A DNA stretch of 64,000 bases from Psychrobacillus sp042945595 (GCF_042945595.1 NZ_CP168493.1:62001-126000); one strand, 5' to 3'. Shown: positions 53,068-63,069, counted from the first letter of the stretch. The notes: generated by a model not told the origin, from the sequence alone. Numbers and translations: made by a program.

Positions 53068-53103
53068 AAAAAAGACTGCTTTAAGCCTGTGCTCTAAGCA
53101 GTC
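53068..53103 (-). terminator. Terminator of the desKR unit
   Basis: On the minus strand GACTGCTT pairs with AAGCAGTC, followed by six T. Confidence 0.75.
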
Positions 53104-53110
53104 GGAACAC

Positions 53111-53710
53111 TTATTTAAACCAGCCTTTTTCTCTAAACCGAGCTATAGCCTCGATTCGGTTGCCTACGTCTAATTTATCTAGTATGACAGAAATATAGTT
53201 GCGAACAGTTCCAGTAGTGATGTAGAGTTCGCTCGCAATTTCCTTTGTGTTTTTTCCATCTGCAATCAATCCAAGCACTTGGCTCTCTCGATCGGTTAAA
53301 GGATTATCACCTTCGTACGCAATATCAACTAGTTCTGGAGCGTAAATGCGTCGACCATCCATAATAATGCGAATCGAATTAGCTAGTTCTTCACTTGGGC
53401 TGTCCTTTAGTAAGTACCCACTGACACCAGCTTTTCGAGCTCGTTCAAAATAGCCAGACCGAGCAAAAGTAGTTAAAATAATAACTTTGCATGTTTCATT
53501 TTTTAATTCATCTGCAGCATCCAGCCCGCTTTTAACAGGCATTTCAATGTCCATAATACAAATATCAGGTTGCAATTGATGGATTAACTGAAGAGCTTCT
53601 TCTCCGTTATTCGCTTTCCCAACGACCTCCATATCCTCTTCTAAATCTAATAGAGAACCAAGGGCACCAAGCACCATTCTTTGATCTTCTGCAATCACAA
53701 TTCGAATCAT
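53111..53710 (-). CDS. desR: Response regulator DesR
   Basis: A 199-residue NarL/LuxR-family regulator. Receiver domain with phospho-acceptor Asp54 (CIMDIEMP), the same number as in B. subtilis DesR, and a C-terminal HTH (PLTDRESQVLGLIADGKNTKEIASEL, GTVRNYISVILDKL). DesR phosphorylated by DesK activates the desaturase gene des. It lies 2 bp after desK. A candidate DesR site is at 56063-56095. Confidence 0.93.
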   Translation of the reverse strand: MIRIVIAEDQRMVLGALGSLLDLEEDMEVVGKANNGEEALQLIHQLQPDICIMDIEMPVKSGLDAADELKNETCKVIILTTFARSGYFERARKAGVSGYLLKDSPSEELANSIRIIMDGRRIYAPELVDIAYEGDNPLTDRESQVLGLIADGKNTKEIASELYITTGTVRNYISVILDKLDVGNRIEAIARFREKGWFK

Positions 53711-53712
53711 TT

Positions 53713-54843
53713 TTACTCCTCCTGTCTCGTTTGTTGTATTACATTAGGCACGCGTATATTAAGAGTCGTTCCATTTTTCGAATGAATGTCCAAGCTACCA
53801 TTGACGAATTCTAATCGTTCTTTTATTCCTCGAAGACCATGGCCACTAGACCATTCTTTAATTACATCTAAGCCAACACCATTATCATGTACTTTAAGCA
53901 AAGTTTCCTTCGCAGATTGTTTAATTGAGATAGAACAAGAAGTAGCTTTACTATGTTTTACAACGTTTGTCACAGCTTCTTTTAAGCACATACTAAGTAC
54001 GTTTTCTACCAGAAGAGGAGTTTTAACTAGCTTCGGCGTTCCGTTTACTTTACAAGTAATTTGTGCAGCAAGGAGAATTTGTTTCACACGAAATAGTTCA
54101 TCTTCTAGTTTCGTACCTCGCATATTAGTAACGAGTTCTCGTACTTCTTTTAAGACAGAACGAGCAGTTTGATTTATATCATTAATTTCATTTTTGGCAG
54201 CTTCCGTATTTATGTCAATCAGTCTACTAGCTAAATCACTTTTTAACCCAATAAGTGAAAGTTTCTGTCCAAGAGTATCATGTAAATCACGTGCAATACG
54301 TTCTCTTTCCTCTATAATAATATATTGAGAAATTCGCTTTTGTGCATCCTCTAACTGTCCTTCTAATACTTCGCGTTTGTTCCGATTGTAAGTGTTGAAC
54401 GGCAATAAAATTACCCCGATTAAACAAATGATTAGGTAAGGTAAATGGGAAAGGAAAAGGTCCGTTTGTGTAAAAAAACCAATGATAACTGCAGCAATCA
54501 TTGCTAGCAAATGTATACTATAAATAACAAAAAAGCTTACTCGGTGCTGAATGTTTCCAATAAAAAAAGATAAAAAAATGGAAAAATAAATATATCCATA
54601 TAAAAAAGTCATGGTAACACTAATGGAGATTTCTACAAAAACGAATATATAAAGAAGTAATCCATTGGAAGTATAAGAAAAACGATAAACGATAAAAAAT
54701 AATAGCAATAATACTAAACCAAAGATAATTTCAAATAGGCTGGAGGATTTAAAAATAAAAAAGAAAGGGAAAATACAAAAAATAATCCACGCATAAAAAC
54801 TTAACCACGGATACTTAGGGAAAATTTGATACCACTTTGTCAA
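53713..54843 (-). CDS. desK: Membrane-thickness sensor histidine kinase DesK
   Basis: 376 residues with about five N-terminal membrane helices and a cytosolic DHp/ATPase module. The phospho-acceptor His is residue 188 (ARDLHDTLGQKL), identical in position to B. subtilis DesK. ATP motifs are CLKEAVTNVVKHSKA, VHDNGVGL and GHGLRGIKERL. DesK senses thick, ordered membranes at low temperature and drives desaturase expression through DesR. Confidence 0.93.
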   Translation of the reverse strand: MTKWYQIFPKYPWLSFYAWIIFCIFPFFFIFKSSSLFEIIFGLVLLLLFFIVYRFSYTSNGLLLYIFVFVEISISVTMTFLYGYIYFSIFLSFFIGNIQHRVSFFVIYSIHLLAMIAAVIIGFFTQTDLFLSHLPYLIICLIGVILLPFNTYNRNKREVLEGQLEDAQKRISQYIIIEERERIARDLHDTLGQKLSLIGLKSDLASRLIDINTEAAKNEINDINQTARSVLKEVRELVTNMRGTKLEDELFRVKQILLAAQITCKVNGTPKLVKTPLLVENVLSMCLKEAVTNVVKHSKATSCSISIKQSAKETLLKVHDNGVGLDVIKEWSSGHGLRGIKERLEFVNGSLDIHSKNGTTLNIRVPNVIQQTRQEE

Positions 54844-54890
54844 TTGCTACACCTCTACTTTGATCGCACTCTTTTCATCCTATTATATAG

Positions 54891-54926
54891 GAAAAACCAT
54901 CCCTGTCTAAATAGGAATGGTTTTTC
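54891..54926 (-). terminator. Terminator after des
   Basis: AAAAACCATTCC and GGGATGGTTTTTC form a stem with flanking T and A tracts, between des and desK. It lets des be transcribed apart from desKR. Confidence 0.75.
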
Positions 54927-54933
54927 GTGAAGT

Positions 54934-55986
54934 TTATTTTCCTTCGAGACTTGTACTTTTAGCATTTAGTTTAACTGCATCTTTAGAATTTTTTAGTAGA
55001 TGCTTAATTTCTTTAAAGGTTACAAAGCTTTTGTTTTTATCGTCAAATAAGCGGAAATGAATAGACTTTAAGCTAGTACGAAGATTAATCGTCGTTGCTT
55101 GTTGTAAAGGCGGAGTTGATTCATGCGCTCTTTCCAAGTTGTAGTTTGGAACCCTTGGGCTTAAATGATGCACATGGTGAAAACCAATGTTTCCTGTTAA
55201 CCATTGTAATACTAATGGTAACTTGTAATATGAACTTCCTTCGACCGCTGCTTTTACATAATCCCATTCAGACTCATCTTCAAAATAAGAATCTTCAAAT
55301 TGATGTTGCACATAGAATAACCAAATACCAAATGAACCAGCAACGAAAAGAATCGTACCTTGAATGATTAAAAATGCTTGCCATCCAATTAACCAAATCA
55401 TAAGTGAATAAAGAACAACGATGGAAACATTTATCAAATAAGTGTTGTTACGTTCTTTAGCTCGGGCATCTTTACGATTAACTCGATTAGCTACTAAATA
55501 CAATAACGCTGGTCCTAAACCGAACATAACGATTGGATTACGATACAATCGATAAGAAAGTCGTTTAATCGGGGATGCTTGTACATATTCTTCCACGGTC
55601 ATCATCCAGATATCACCGACACCGCGTTTATCTAAGTTTCCACTTGAAGCATGGTGGATATTATGTTCACGTTTCCATTTTTCATAAGCAAACAATGTAA
55701 TTATCCCTGTAATGGTACCTGTAAAGCTATTTGCTTTCTTATTTTTAAAGAAAGATCCATGTGTACAATCATGAAAAATGATGAAAACTCGAACGACAAA
55801 TCCTGCAGCGATAATGGATAATCCGATTGTCAACCAAATCGAAACATCAAGACTTAAGTATGCTAAGAACCAAAGGATAAAAAATGGTGGAATCGTATTT
55901 ATAATTTGAAAAATACTCTTTTTCAACTCGGAGTTTTCAAATGGTTTTATTTTTTTTCTTAATTCAAGTGTTTTTTCTCTGCTCAT
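54934..55986 (-). CDS. des: Acyl-lipid fatty-acid desaturase Des
   Basis: An integral-membrane desaturase (350 residues) that introduces a double bond into phospholipid acyl chains at low temperature. The di-iron histidine boxes are HDCTH (72-76), HNIHH (108-112) and HHVHH near residue 280. Membrane helices flank them. ATG 55986 has AGGAGG upstream; the longer frame from 56019 lacks a ribosome binding site. It lies upstream of desK-desR, its own regulators, on the same strand. Confidence 0.93.
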   Translation of the reverse strand: MSREKTLELRKKIKPFENSELKKSIFQIINTIPPFFILWFLAYLSLDVSIWLTIGLSIIAAGFVVRVFIIFHDCTHGSFFKNKKANSFTGTITGIITLFAYEKWKREHNIHHASSGNLDKRGVGDIWMMTVEEYVQASPIKRLSYRLYRNPIVMFGLGPALLYLVANRVNRKDARAKERNNTYLINVSIVVLYSLMIWLIGWQAFLIIQGTILFVAGSFGIWLFYVQHQFEDSYFEDESEWDYVKAAVEGSSYYKLPLVLQWLTGNIGFHHVHHLSPRVPNYNLERAHESTPPLQQATTINLRTSLKSIHFRLFDDKNKSFVTFKEIKHLLKNSKDAVKLNAKSTSLEGK

Positions 55987-56062
55987 GCTGTTATTCCTCC
56001 TAAAAAGAACTATTACCATTACTATAAAGAGAAGCTGGTTTTAGGAGTAGGCATAAACGTCA

Positions 56063-56095
56063 AGTCATAAACATGACAAGTGTCATATAGGTCGT
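56063..56095 (-). promoter_or_regulatory. Candidate DesR operator upstream of des
   Basis: An inverted repeat ATGAC-AAGT-GTCAT (56073-56086) sits about 90 bp upstream of the des start, flanked by further GTCAT/GGTCGT half-site-like sequence. Position and TCATGAC-like composition fit DesR binding, but this assignment is inferred. Confidence 0.45.
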
Positions 56096-56102
56096 TTAGT
56101 AT

Positions 56103-56136
56103 GTAAAAAAAGCTGACCAAAATATTGGCCAGCCCC
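56103..56136 (-). terminator. Terminator after putP
   Basis: On the minus strand GCTGGCC pairs with GGTCAGC (one G-U), followed by seven T. Confidence 0.78.
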
Positions 56137-56145
56137 TACTATTTA

Positions 56146-57630
56146 TTAGCGATCACGCTTTAACAAACGTAATGTTTCATCAAATTCTTTTTCGATTTCA
56201 GCGTTTGGTTTGTAAGTCATTAAACTAACAACAACAGTTACGATTAAACAAAGAATGAAACCAGGTACGATTTCGTATAAATTACTTGAAAGAGATTCAA
56301 TTGAACCCCAGATAACAACAGTTATAGCTCCGACAATCATTCCAGATAAAGCACCAGCTGAAGTGATTTTTCTCCAGTAAAGTGAAAGTAAAATGACTGG
56401 ACCAAATGAAGCTCCAAAACCTGCCCAAGCAAATGATACTAACTTTAGGATAGTTTCATGCTCTCCCCAAGCCAGAATTGCTGCGATAATAGAAACGAGA
56501 AGTACAGCAATACGTCCATAGTTTACATATGTTCGATCAGATGCATCTGTTTTAATAATCGCTTTGTATAAGTCTTCTATTAATGCAGAAGATGTCACAA
56601 TTAGTTGAGAAGAAATGGTACTCATAATGGCTGCTAAAACTGCTGCAAGCACAAGTCCTGCGATAAACGGATGGAAAATTATTTGTCCAAGAGCGATAAA
56701 TACTGCTTCAGGACTTGTTAGAGTGGCACCAGGATTTTGCGCAAAGTAAGCAACACCTACTAACGCAGTGGCAGTTGCCCCAACTAAACTTATAATCATC
56801 CAACCAATCCCAATTCGGCGTGCTTGTTTCGTTTCTTTTACAGAACTTATTGCCATAAAGCGAACGATGATATGAGGCTGACCAAAGTATCCAAGACCCC
56901 AAGCAGCTGTGGAAATTATACCTAGGAAAGTGGTGCCAGCGAAAAGACTTAGATGTTTTGGGTCTACGGATTTAATCGAATCTATTGTCTCTCCCAATCC
57001 ACCTGTCAAAAATACACCAAAAATAGGCACACATATTAATGCAAGGAACATTAAAAGACCTTGAAGGAAATCGGTATAACTTACTGCCAAAAATCCTCCG
57101 AAAAGCGTGTACGCCACAACTACTGCGGATACAACTAAAAGTCCTGTATGATAGTCAAGCCCAAAAGAGCTTTCAAAGAATACTCCTCCAGCTACCATCC
57201 CAGAAGATACGTAAAACGTGAAGAATAATAAAATAATTAGACCGGATGCAATGCGTAATAAACTTGATGATTGTTTTAAACGACTTTCTAAATAACTTGG
57301 AATTGTAATAGAGTCATTGGATACTTGTGTGTACACACGTAGTCTAGGTGCAACGAATAACCAATTTAAATACGCACCAATTGTAAGACCTATTGCAATC
57401 CAAGCTTGTCCCATCCCTGAAAAATAAATCGCTCCCGGTAACCCCATTAATAACCAACCAGACATATCGGCAGCTCCTGCACTTAATGCGGTTACTGCTG
57501 GACCTAGTGAACGTCCACCTAACATGTAATCAGTTAAATTCGCAGTTTTTTTATACGAAAACCAACCGATAACTAGCATTGCGACCATATAAATAATTAT
57601 GGCTGTAAGTTGATAAGATTCTGTTGACAT
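56146..57630 (-). CDS. putP: Sodium/proline symporter PutP
   Basis: A 494-residue member of the sodium-solute symporter family with 13 predicted helices, taking up proline with Na+. It shows YMLGGRSLGPAVTALSAGAADMSGWLLMG and, later, AWGLGYFGQPHIIVRFMA, both strongly typical of PutP/OpuE. ATG 57630 has GGGAGGAGG 6 bp upstream. It could serve nutrition or osmoprotection. It has its own terminator and diverges from sbcD. Confidence 0.9.
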   Translation of the reverse strand: MSTESYQLTAIIIYMVAMLVIGWFSYKKTANLTDYMLGGRSLGPAVTALSAGAADMSGWLLMGLPGAIYFSGMGQAWIAIGLTIGAYLNWLFVAPRLRVYTQVSNDSITIPSYLESRLKQSSSLLRIASGLIILLFFTFYVSSGMVAGGVFFESSFGLDYHTGLLVVSAVVVAYTLFGGFLAVSYTDFLQGLLMFLALICVPIFGVFLTGGLGETIDSIKSVDPKHLSLFAGTTFLGIISTAAWGLGYFGQPHIIVRFMAISSVKETKQARRIGIGWMIISLVGATATALVGVAYFAQNPGATLTSPEAVFIALGQIIFHPFIAGLVLAAVLAAIMSTISSQLIVTSSALIEDLYKAIIKTDASDRTYVNYGRIAVLLVSIIAAILAWGEHETILKLVSFAWAGFGASFGPVILLSLYWRKITSAGALSGMIVGAITVVIWGSIESLSSNLYEIVPGFILCLIVTVVVSLMTYKPNAEIEKEFDETLRLLKRDR

Positions 57631-57760
57631 AATCATCCTCCTCCCAAAATTATCATAACATGTCAACAAACTAGATGCACTTAAATATTTTGACAATTGT
57701 TTTTAGGCAACTAAATAATGATAAAATAGGCTTAAAGAGAATACGAGAGGGGCTTTTTCA

Positions 57761-58927
57761 TTGAAATTTTTTCATACTGCAGATTGGCATTTAGGAAAAC
57801 TTGTGCAAGGCGTATACATGACAGAAGAACAGCGATATGTCTTAAATCAATTTCTAGAAGCAATTGACACAGAAAAGCCGGATGCAATTATCATTTCCGG
57901 AGACTTGTATGATCGTGCCGTTCCCCCGACAGAAGCTGTTAATTTATTAGATGAACTGCTCGCTGAAATCGTATTAAAGCGAAATACACCTGTATTAAGT
58001 ATTGCTGGAAATCACGATAGTCCGGGCCGTTTAAACTTTGGAAGTATGCTAATGAAAGAAACTGGACTACATATAGTAGGTCAATTAACTAAAGAATTAA
58101 AACCCGTTATACTACAGGATGAATTTGGTGAAGTATATTTTCATTTAATTCCATACACAGATCCTTCCCAAGTACGTCACCTGTTTGACGATGAAACAGT
58201 GACTAGTCACCAAGAAGCAATGAGAAAGATTGTAGAGGAAATTGAAAAGGAGCTAGATTCCACGAAAAGGCATGTGTTTGTTGGACATGCATTTGTCACT
58301 CCGCGTGGTGAGCAGGAAGGTAACACGAGTGAATCGGAACGACCGCTTGCTATTGGGGGAGCCGAGTATGTAGATGCTGCACTCTTCAAACGTTTTCACT
58401 ACACAGCACTAGGACATCTTCATCAAGCACATTATGTATTGAATGAAACGATTCAATATGCAGGCTCACCATTAAAATATTCCATTTCCGAAGAAGATCA
58501 TAAAAAAGGATTTTATATTGTTCAATTAGATCAGGGGGGCAATGTCACACTTGAAAAAAGATTACTTAAACCTAAACGTGGTATGCGAACAGTAGAAGGG
58601 TATATGCAAGATATTCTGCAACAGACCATAAGTGAAGATTTTGTATTTGTTAGGCTCCTTGATGAAACACCCATTTTATCTCCTATGGAACAAATTCGGA
58701 CAGTTTACCCCAATGCCATGCATGTAGATCGAAAGTCATTTCAGCCTATTACGTTGACTGGGGAAAAGGGACAAATAGGCCGCAGTAAAACGGATGATTT
58801 TACATTGTTTCAAGCGTTTTATAAAGAGATAAGCGGAAAAGAACCATCAGAAGAGACAGAAAAGATATTAAAAGAAGTGTTACAAAGCTTAATGAAGGAA
58901 GAACGTGAAGGAGAGATCAAATCGTGA
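57761..58927 (+). CDS. sbcD: Nuclease subunit SbcD
   Basis: The Mre11-type nuclease that, with SbcC, opens hairpins and trims DNA ends. 388 residues: FHTADWHLGK, ISGDLYDRA, IAGNHDS and GHAF plus TALGHLHQAH metal motifs. TTG 57761 follows GAGAGGGG at 9 bp, and the family starts with the residues of this frame. It overlaps sbcC by 4 bp. Confidence 0.95.
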   Translation: MKFFHTADWHLGKLVQGVYMTEEQRYVLNQFLEAIDTEKPDAIIISGDLYDRAVPPTEAVNLLDELLAEIVLKRNTPVLSIAGNHDSPGRLNFGSMLMKETGLHIVGQLTKELKPVILQDEFGEVYFHLIPYTDPSQVRHLFDDETVTSHQEAMRKIVEEIEKELDSTKRHVFVGHAFVTPRGEQEGNTSESERPLAIGGAEYVDAALFKRFHYTALGHLHQAHYVLNETIQYAGSPLKYSISEEDHKKGFYIVQLDQGGNVTLEKRLLKPKRGMRTVEGYMQDILQQTISEDFVFVRLLDETPILSPMEQIRTVYPNAMHVDRKSFQPITLTGEKGQIGRSKTDDFTLFQAFYKEISGKEPSEETEKILKEVLQSLMKEEREGEIKS

Positions 58928-61900
58928 AGCCGCTTAAACTAAAAATGACTGCGTTTGGCCCATACAAGTCTACTGAAACAATTGATTTTACCGAGCTACA
59001 GAACAATCGTTTATTTGTTATTTCAGGTGCAACTGGTGCAGGGAAAACGACTATATTTGATGGGATATGCTTTGCATTATATGGATATGGGAGCGGAGAA
59101 GATCGTCAAGATACGAAAATGATGCGGAGTGATTTTGCCACAGATGACACTCATACTTCTGTGGAGTTGACATTTGAAATACATCAACGGACCTATCGGA
59201 TTTTAAGACAACTTCCACATGTGAAAATAGGTAATAAAAGCGCAACTGGAGAAAGATACGAATTTTTTGAAAAGATGCAGTCTGGCGAAACACCTGTTGT
59301 GGAAAGACAAATTGTATCGGAAATAAACAAAAAAGTAGAAGAAATTATTGGGCTAACGCAAGGTCAATTTAGCCAAATAGTAATGCTTCCACAAGGCGAA
59401 TTTCGAAAACTCCTAACTTCCCAAACGGAAAATAAAGAAGCTATTTTGCGTAAGATTTTCAAAACAGAACCTTATAAAATGATTAGCGAGAGATTGAAAG
59501 ATAAAAAGCTTATTGCAGAAACGGAGTTGAAAAAAGAAGAATTAGCTCGAAATAGTTATACAGAGCAAATAGTTGCTTCACTACCAATGCGAGAGTCTAG
59601 CGTATTTGAATTGATCGAGTCCAGCAGTTTTAATACGTATCAGCTAGTAGAAGCATTAAAAGAAGAAACTATATTTTACAAAGAGAAGAAACAAATAGAT
59701 GTACTTGCCTACAACGAAGCTTCTGAAAAACACACATTGAAACAAGCAACGTATCATGAAGTAAAAGAAGTAAATAACCGATTTATAGAGTTGGAAGAAA
59801 AGGAGCAAAGACTCCAAAACCTCCTAGCACAATCCGTAGAATATGCTGAAAAGTATAGTCGACTAGAAGCTGCAGAACGAGCAAGCACGATTGAATCAAT
59901 GGAAGGCTATTATGCAGAACTGAAGCAAGAAGCGAATGATAAATCGGCTCTACTTTATAGAGCAAAAACAAAAGTAATAGAAGCAGAAGAATTAGTTAAA
60001 CAAGTGGAAATAACTTATTCAATAGAAGCAAATAAAAAAGAAGCTCGGGAAAAAAGCGTAGAGACTCTTATTCAATTAAACAATCTATTACCTTTATTTG
60101 AAGAGCTAGAAACCAAAAGAACTGAAATGCTCGATTTAGAAAAGAGGAACGAATACTTAAACAATCAAGTAATAACAAAAACGAACCTATTCTTAGAAGA
60201 AAAAAAGATAAGTACCTCATTAAAAGAAGCAATAGAAAAGTTAGAAGAACAAGTAGAGCCATTAGACAACCAAGTACAACAACTAGCATTCTTGCAAACG
60301 AAACATAGTTTTATGCAGGAATTTATGTTGTTGGAAAAGCATTTACACGCCCTAAAAGTAGAGGAAGCGAAACGAAAAATTCTTTTTCAAGAGATGCTAG
60401 AAACCTATAAAGAAGAAGAAAATAAATGGATGAATAACCAAGCAAACATTCTTGCATCTAAACTTGTCGCAGGAGAGGCCTGTCCAGTATGCGGAAGTAC
60501 GGAACATAAAGGGGCAAGTATGGAAGTACAAGCCTTTACTGTAAATGAAGAAGAATTGCAAAAGTTAAAAAGCCAGCTAAGTAAGCAAGAGTCAGGTTTT
60601 TTAAAAGCTCGTTCTCAAAAAGAAACAGCACAAGAAACGATTGGGAAAATGTCTGTACGATTCGAGGAATTGCAATTATCTATTCAGGAAGGTGAAAAGC
60701 TGAAAAAGGATGTTGAAAAACTTGAAATAGAAGTGAAGAAACTCCGATTAGAAAAAGGTGAGTTAGTCAGCTTACGAGATGCGTATAAGGTAAGCGTCCA
60801 AAAAGTAGAAAAGTTTGAGCAGGATAAAACGGAAGTTGAGAATTTTCATCAACTACAAAATAGCTTGGTAAAGCAAGCAAAAGCGGTATATGAATCTAAA
60901 AAAGCGTCTATTCCAGCGCATATTTCCACACTTCAGGAACTAAATGATCGTATAAGAGAAGCTATAAAGTATAAGGAACAATTAGAAAAGGCTTGGAATA
61001 ATGTACAAAAAGAACAACAATCAGCTACACAAGCCTTTACAAAAGCGCTATTTACACTAGAGCATACGACAAATGCTGCACATGAGGTACTAGAAAAAAG
61101 AGATAGAGCACATGTCCAATTTCAAGAAGCGTTGAAAAAAGCAGGCTTTGATACAATGGAGTTGTATATAGCAGCAAAAATGTCAGAACATAATCGAGAA
61201 ATTCTAAAAGAACAGTGCAACCAATATAAACAAACACTTCATACACTTAAAGAGCAAGTAAAAGAAGCACAGGAGCAGCTTGCAACTAAAACGAAAGTGG
61301 AATTAGCTCCTTTAGCAGAAGAACTCGTTCAACTAAAGATTGCTTATGAAGAAGCGTTCCGCATGATGAATAGTTCCAAGGAATATGAAAAGGTAGGGAT
61401 GGACCTAGAACAAAAGATTACAACGAAAAGTGAACGAATTTCCATGCTGGAGCAGCATTTAAGTCGAATACTCGATTTATATGACATGCTTAGAGGTCAA
61501 AACCCTTCTAAAATATCGTTTGAACGTTATGTGCAAATCGAATATTTAGAGCAAATTGTACAAGCTGCCAATGAACGGCTTAAGCATTTATCGGGTGGTC
61601 AGTATTATTTAATAAGAAGCGAACGGCAAGAAACACATGGAAAACAAAGTGGGCTTGGTTTAGATGTATATGACGCATACACAGGACAAATGCGAGATGT
61701 GAAAACCCTCTCTGGTGGCGAAAAATTCAATGCCTCTCTGTGTCTCGCACTTGGAATGGCGGACGTCATTCAGAGCTTCCAAGGTAGCATTCGAATTGAC
61801 ACTATGTTTATCGACGAAGGCTTCGGCTCCCTTGATGAAGAATCTTTAAATAAAGCGATTGATACATTAATTGATTTACAAAAGTCAGGTCGGATGATTG

Positions 61901-62004
61901 GTGTCATATCTCATGTTGCGGAGTTGAAAGCTGCAATACCAGCAATTCTTGAGGTAGAGAAACTAAAAGAAGGCTATAGTAAGACGAAATTTGTTATTAA
62001 GTAA
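58924..62004 (+). CDS. sbcC: ATPase subunit SbcC (Rad50-like)
   Basis: A 1026-residue SMC-like ATPase. Walker A ISGATGAGKTTIFDGI lies near residue 35, followed by long coiled coils around the zinc hook CPVCGSTEH (about residue 520). The C-terminal half of the head carries LSGGEKFNASLCLALG and DTMFIDEGFGSLDEES. It pairs with SbcD on double-strand ends and hairpins. The start is GTG 58924, overlapping the sbcD stop. Confidence 0.95.
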   Translation: MKPLKLKMTAFGPYKSTETIDFTELQNNRLFVISGATGAGKTTIFDGICFALYGYGSGEDRQDTKMMRSDFATDDTHTSVELTFEIHQRTYRILRQLPHVKIGNKSATGERYEFFEKMQSGETPVVERQIVSEINKKVEEIIGLTQGQFSQIVMLPQGEFRKLLTSQTENKEAILRKIFKTEPYKMISERLKDKKLIAETELKKEELARNSYTEQIVASLPMRESSVFELIESSSFNTYQLVEALKEETIFYKEKKQIDVLAYNEASEKHTLKQATYHEVKEVNNRFIELEEKEQRLQNLLAQSVEYAEKYSRLEAAERASTIESMEGYYAELKQEANDKSALLYRAKTKVIEAEELVKQVEITYSIEANKKEAREKSVETLIQLNNLLPLFEELETKRTEMLDLEKRNEYLNNQVITKTNLFLEEKKISTSLKEAIEKLEEQVEPLDNQVQQLAFLQTKHSFMQEFMLLEKHLHALKVEEAKRKILFQEMLETYKEEENKWMNNQANILASKLVAGEACPVCGSTEHKGASMEVQAFTVNEEELQKLKSQLSKQESGFLKARSQKETAQETIGKMSVRFEELQLSIQEGEKLKKDVEKLEIEVKKLRLEKGELVSLRDAYKVSVQKVEKFEQDKTEVENFHQLQNSLVKQAKAVYESKKASIPAHISTLQELNDRIREAIKYKEQLEKAWNNVQKEQQSATQAFTKALFTLEHTTNAAHEVLEKRDRAHVQFQEALKKAGFDTMELYIAAKMSEHNREILKEQCNQYKQTLHTLKEQVKEAQEQLATKTKVELAPLAEELVQLKIAYEEAFRMMNSSKEYEKVGMDLEQKITTKSERISMLEQHLSRILDLYDMLRGQNPSKISFERYVQIEYLEQIVQAANERLKHLSGGQYYLIRSERQETHGKQSGLGLDVYDAYTGQMRDVKTLSGGEKFNASLCLALGMADVIQSFQGSIRIDTMFIDEGFGSLDEESLNKAIDTLIDLQKSGRMIGVISHVAELKAAIPAILEVEKLKEGYSKTKFVIK

Positions 62005-62010
62005 CTAAAC

Positions 62011-62043
62011 AATGCCACAATCCTATAAGGTTGTGGCATTTTT
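62011..62043 (+). terminator. Terminator after sbcC
   Basis: AATGCCACAA pairs with TTGTGGCATT around a 10-nt loop, followed by a T run. Confidence 0.88.
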
Positions 62044-62156
62044 GCATTAAGGTGTATGACCTATTGTTCCAATGCGAAGTTCATTGCAGAAAAAGTGCTT
62101 GTTATTGTCGAATTGGTTGCTTAAGCAGTCTATTTTGTCTTCATAATCCATTTAAT

Positions 62157-62197
62157 GTGAAAAACTGGTTTGCTAGCGTGTACTTGCTATTTTTCAC
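62157..62197. other. Stem-loop in the leader of the ABC operon
   Basis: GTGAAAAA (62157-62164) pairs with TTTTTCAC (62190-62197) across a 25-nt loop that contains a GCTAGC palindrome. It lies about 50 bp upstream of the permease start. I see no known riboswitch pattern. Confidence 0.4.
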
Positions 62198-62243
62198 ACT
62201 TTCCCGAGGTTTAACATATTATTTTTACAAGAGGTGGTGAAAA

Positions 62244-63065
62244 ATGCGCGCTGAAAAAGGGGTCGTAAACTATGATCCCTATGAAACGGAACAACAGGAA
62301 TGGAAGAAGCAACAAGGAAAAGAGCGAGTAAAGCAATTACTAACCATTATCTCTCCTATATTCATTCTATTACTTTGGGAGATCTGTTCTCGAACCGGTA
62401 TACTTGATATTCGATTTTTCCCTCCACCTTCAGCAATAATATCCACATTTTTCGATTTGGCAGCAAGTGGACTGTTATGGACCCATATTTCGATATCTTT
62501 ATATAGAATAGCTGCAGGATTTTTATTAGGCGTTATCCCGGGAGTAGTTATTGGGTTGCTTATGGGTTTGTATGCGCCAATTCGACATTTTATTTCCCCT
62601 ATTGTAATGGCTCTTATGCCAATACCTACTCTTGCTTTAATGCCAATTATAATTATCTTCTTTGGGATTGGAGATTTCTCAAAAGTAGTCACAATCGCAG
62701 GTAGCGTATTTTTCCCAGTCGTTATTAATACAGTCGCAGGTGTAATGAATATAGAAAAGGTGCATCTAGATGTTGCCAAAAATTATGGAGCAAGTCCAAA
62801 GGATTTTTTCTTTAAAATAGCTTTTCCGGGTGCACTTCCTGTCATGCTAGAAGGTATTCAGATGGGGCAGGCGATTGCATTACTCACAATTGTTGCTGCG
62901 GAAATGATGGGAGCTACTTCAGGAATTGGGTATTTAATCTGGACCTCTTATAAGGCATTTATGCTAAAAGAAATGTTTGTTGGTTTAGTGCTCATTTCAT
63001 CTTTTGGTTTTCTATTCTCCCTCTTTTTACGTGGGTTGCAAAAGAAAATCGTCCCATGGAGGTGA
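62244..63065 (+). CDS. Nitrate/sulfonate/taurine-type ABC transporter permease
   Basis: 273 residues: a polar N-terminus, about six membrane helices and the EAA-like loop KNYGASPKDFFFKIAFPGALP. The helices, including FFPPPSAIISTFFDLA and LMPIPTLALMPIIIIFFG, are typical of the SsuC/TauC/ThiX group. GAGGTGGTG precedes ATG. It heads a permease-ATPase-binding-protein operon that continues past the window. Confidence 0.9.
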   Translation: MRAEKGVVNYDPYETEQQEWKKQQGKERVKQLLTIISPIFILLLWEICSRTGILDIRFFPPPSAIISTFFDLAASGLLWTHISISLYRIAAGFLLGVIPGVVIGLLMGLYAPIRHFISPIVMALMPIPTLALMPIIIIFFGIGDFSKVVTIAGSVFFPVVINTVAGVMNIEKVHLDVAKNYGASPKDFFFKIAFPGALPVMLEGIQMGQAIALLTIVAAEMMGATSGIGYLIWTSYKAFMLKEMFVGLVLISSFGFLFSLFLRGLQKKIVPWR

Positions 63066-63069
63066 ATAG

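Noticed and set aside
62031..62240. 69-residue plus-strand frame between sbcC and the ABC operon
   Set aside because: It begins inside the sbcC terminator, has no ribosome binding site and covers a leader stem-loop. The peptide is Cys/Phe-rich and unlike neighbouring proteins.
62045..62243. SAM, TPP or T-box riboswitch upstream of the sulfonate-type operon, and a SAM riboswitch upstream of cysK
   Set aside because: I looked for the diagnostic conserved segments and found none; the leader upstream of cysK is also too short.
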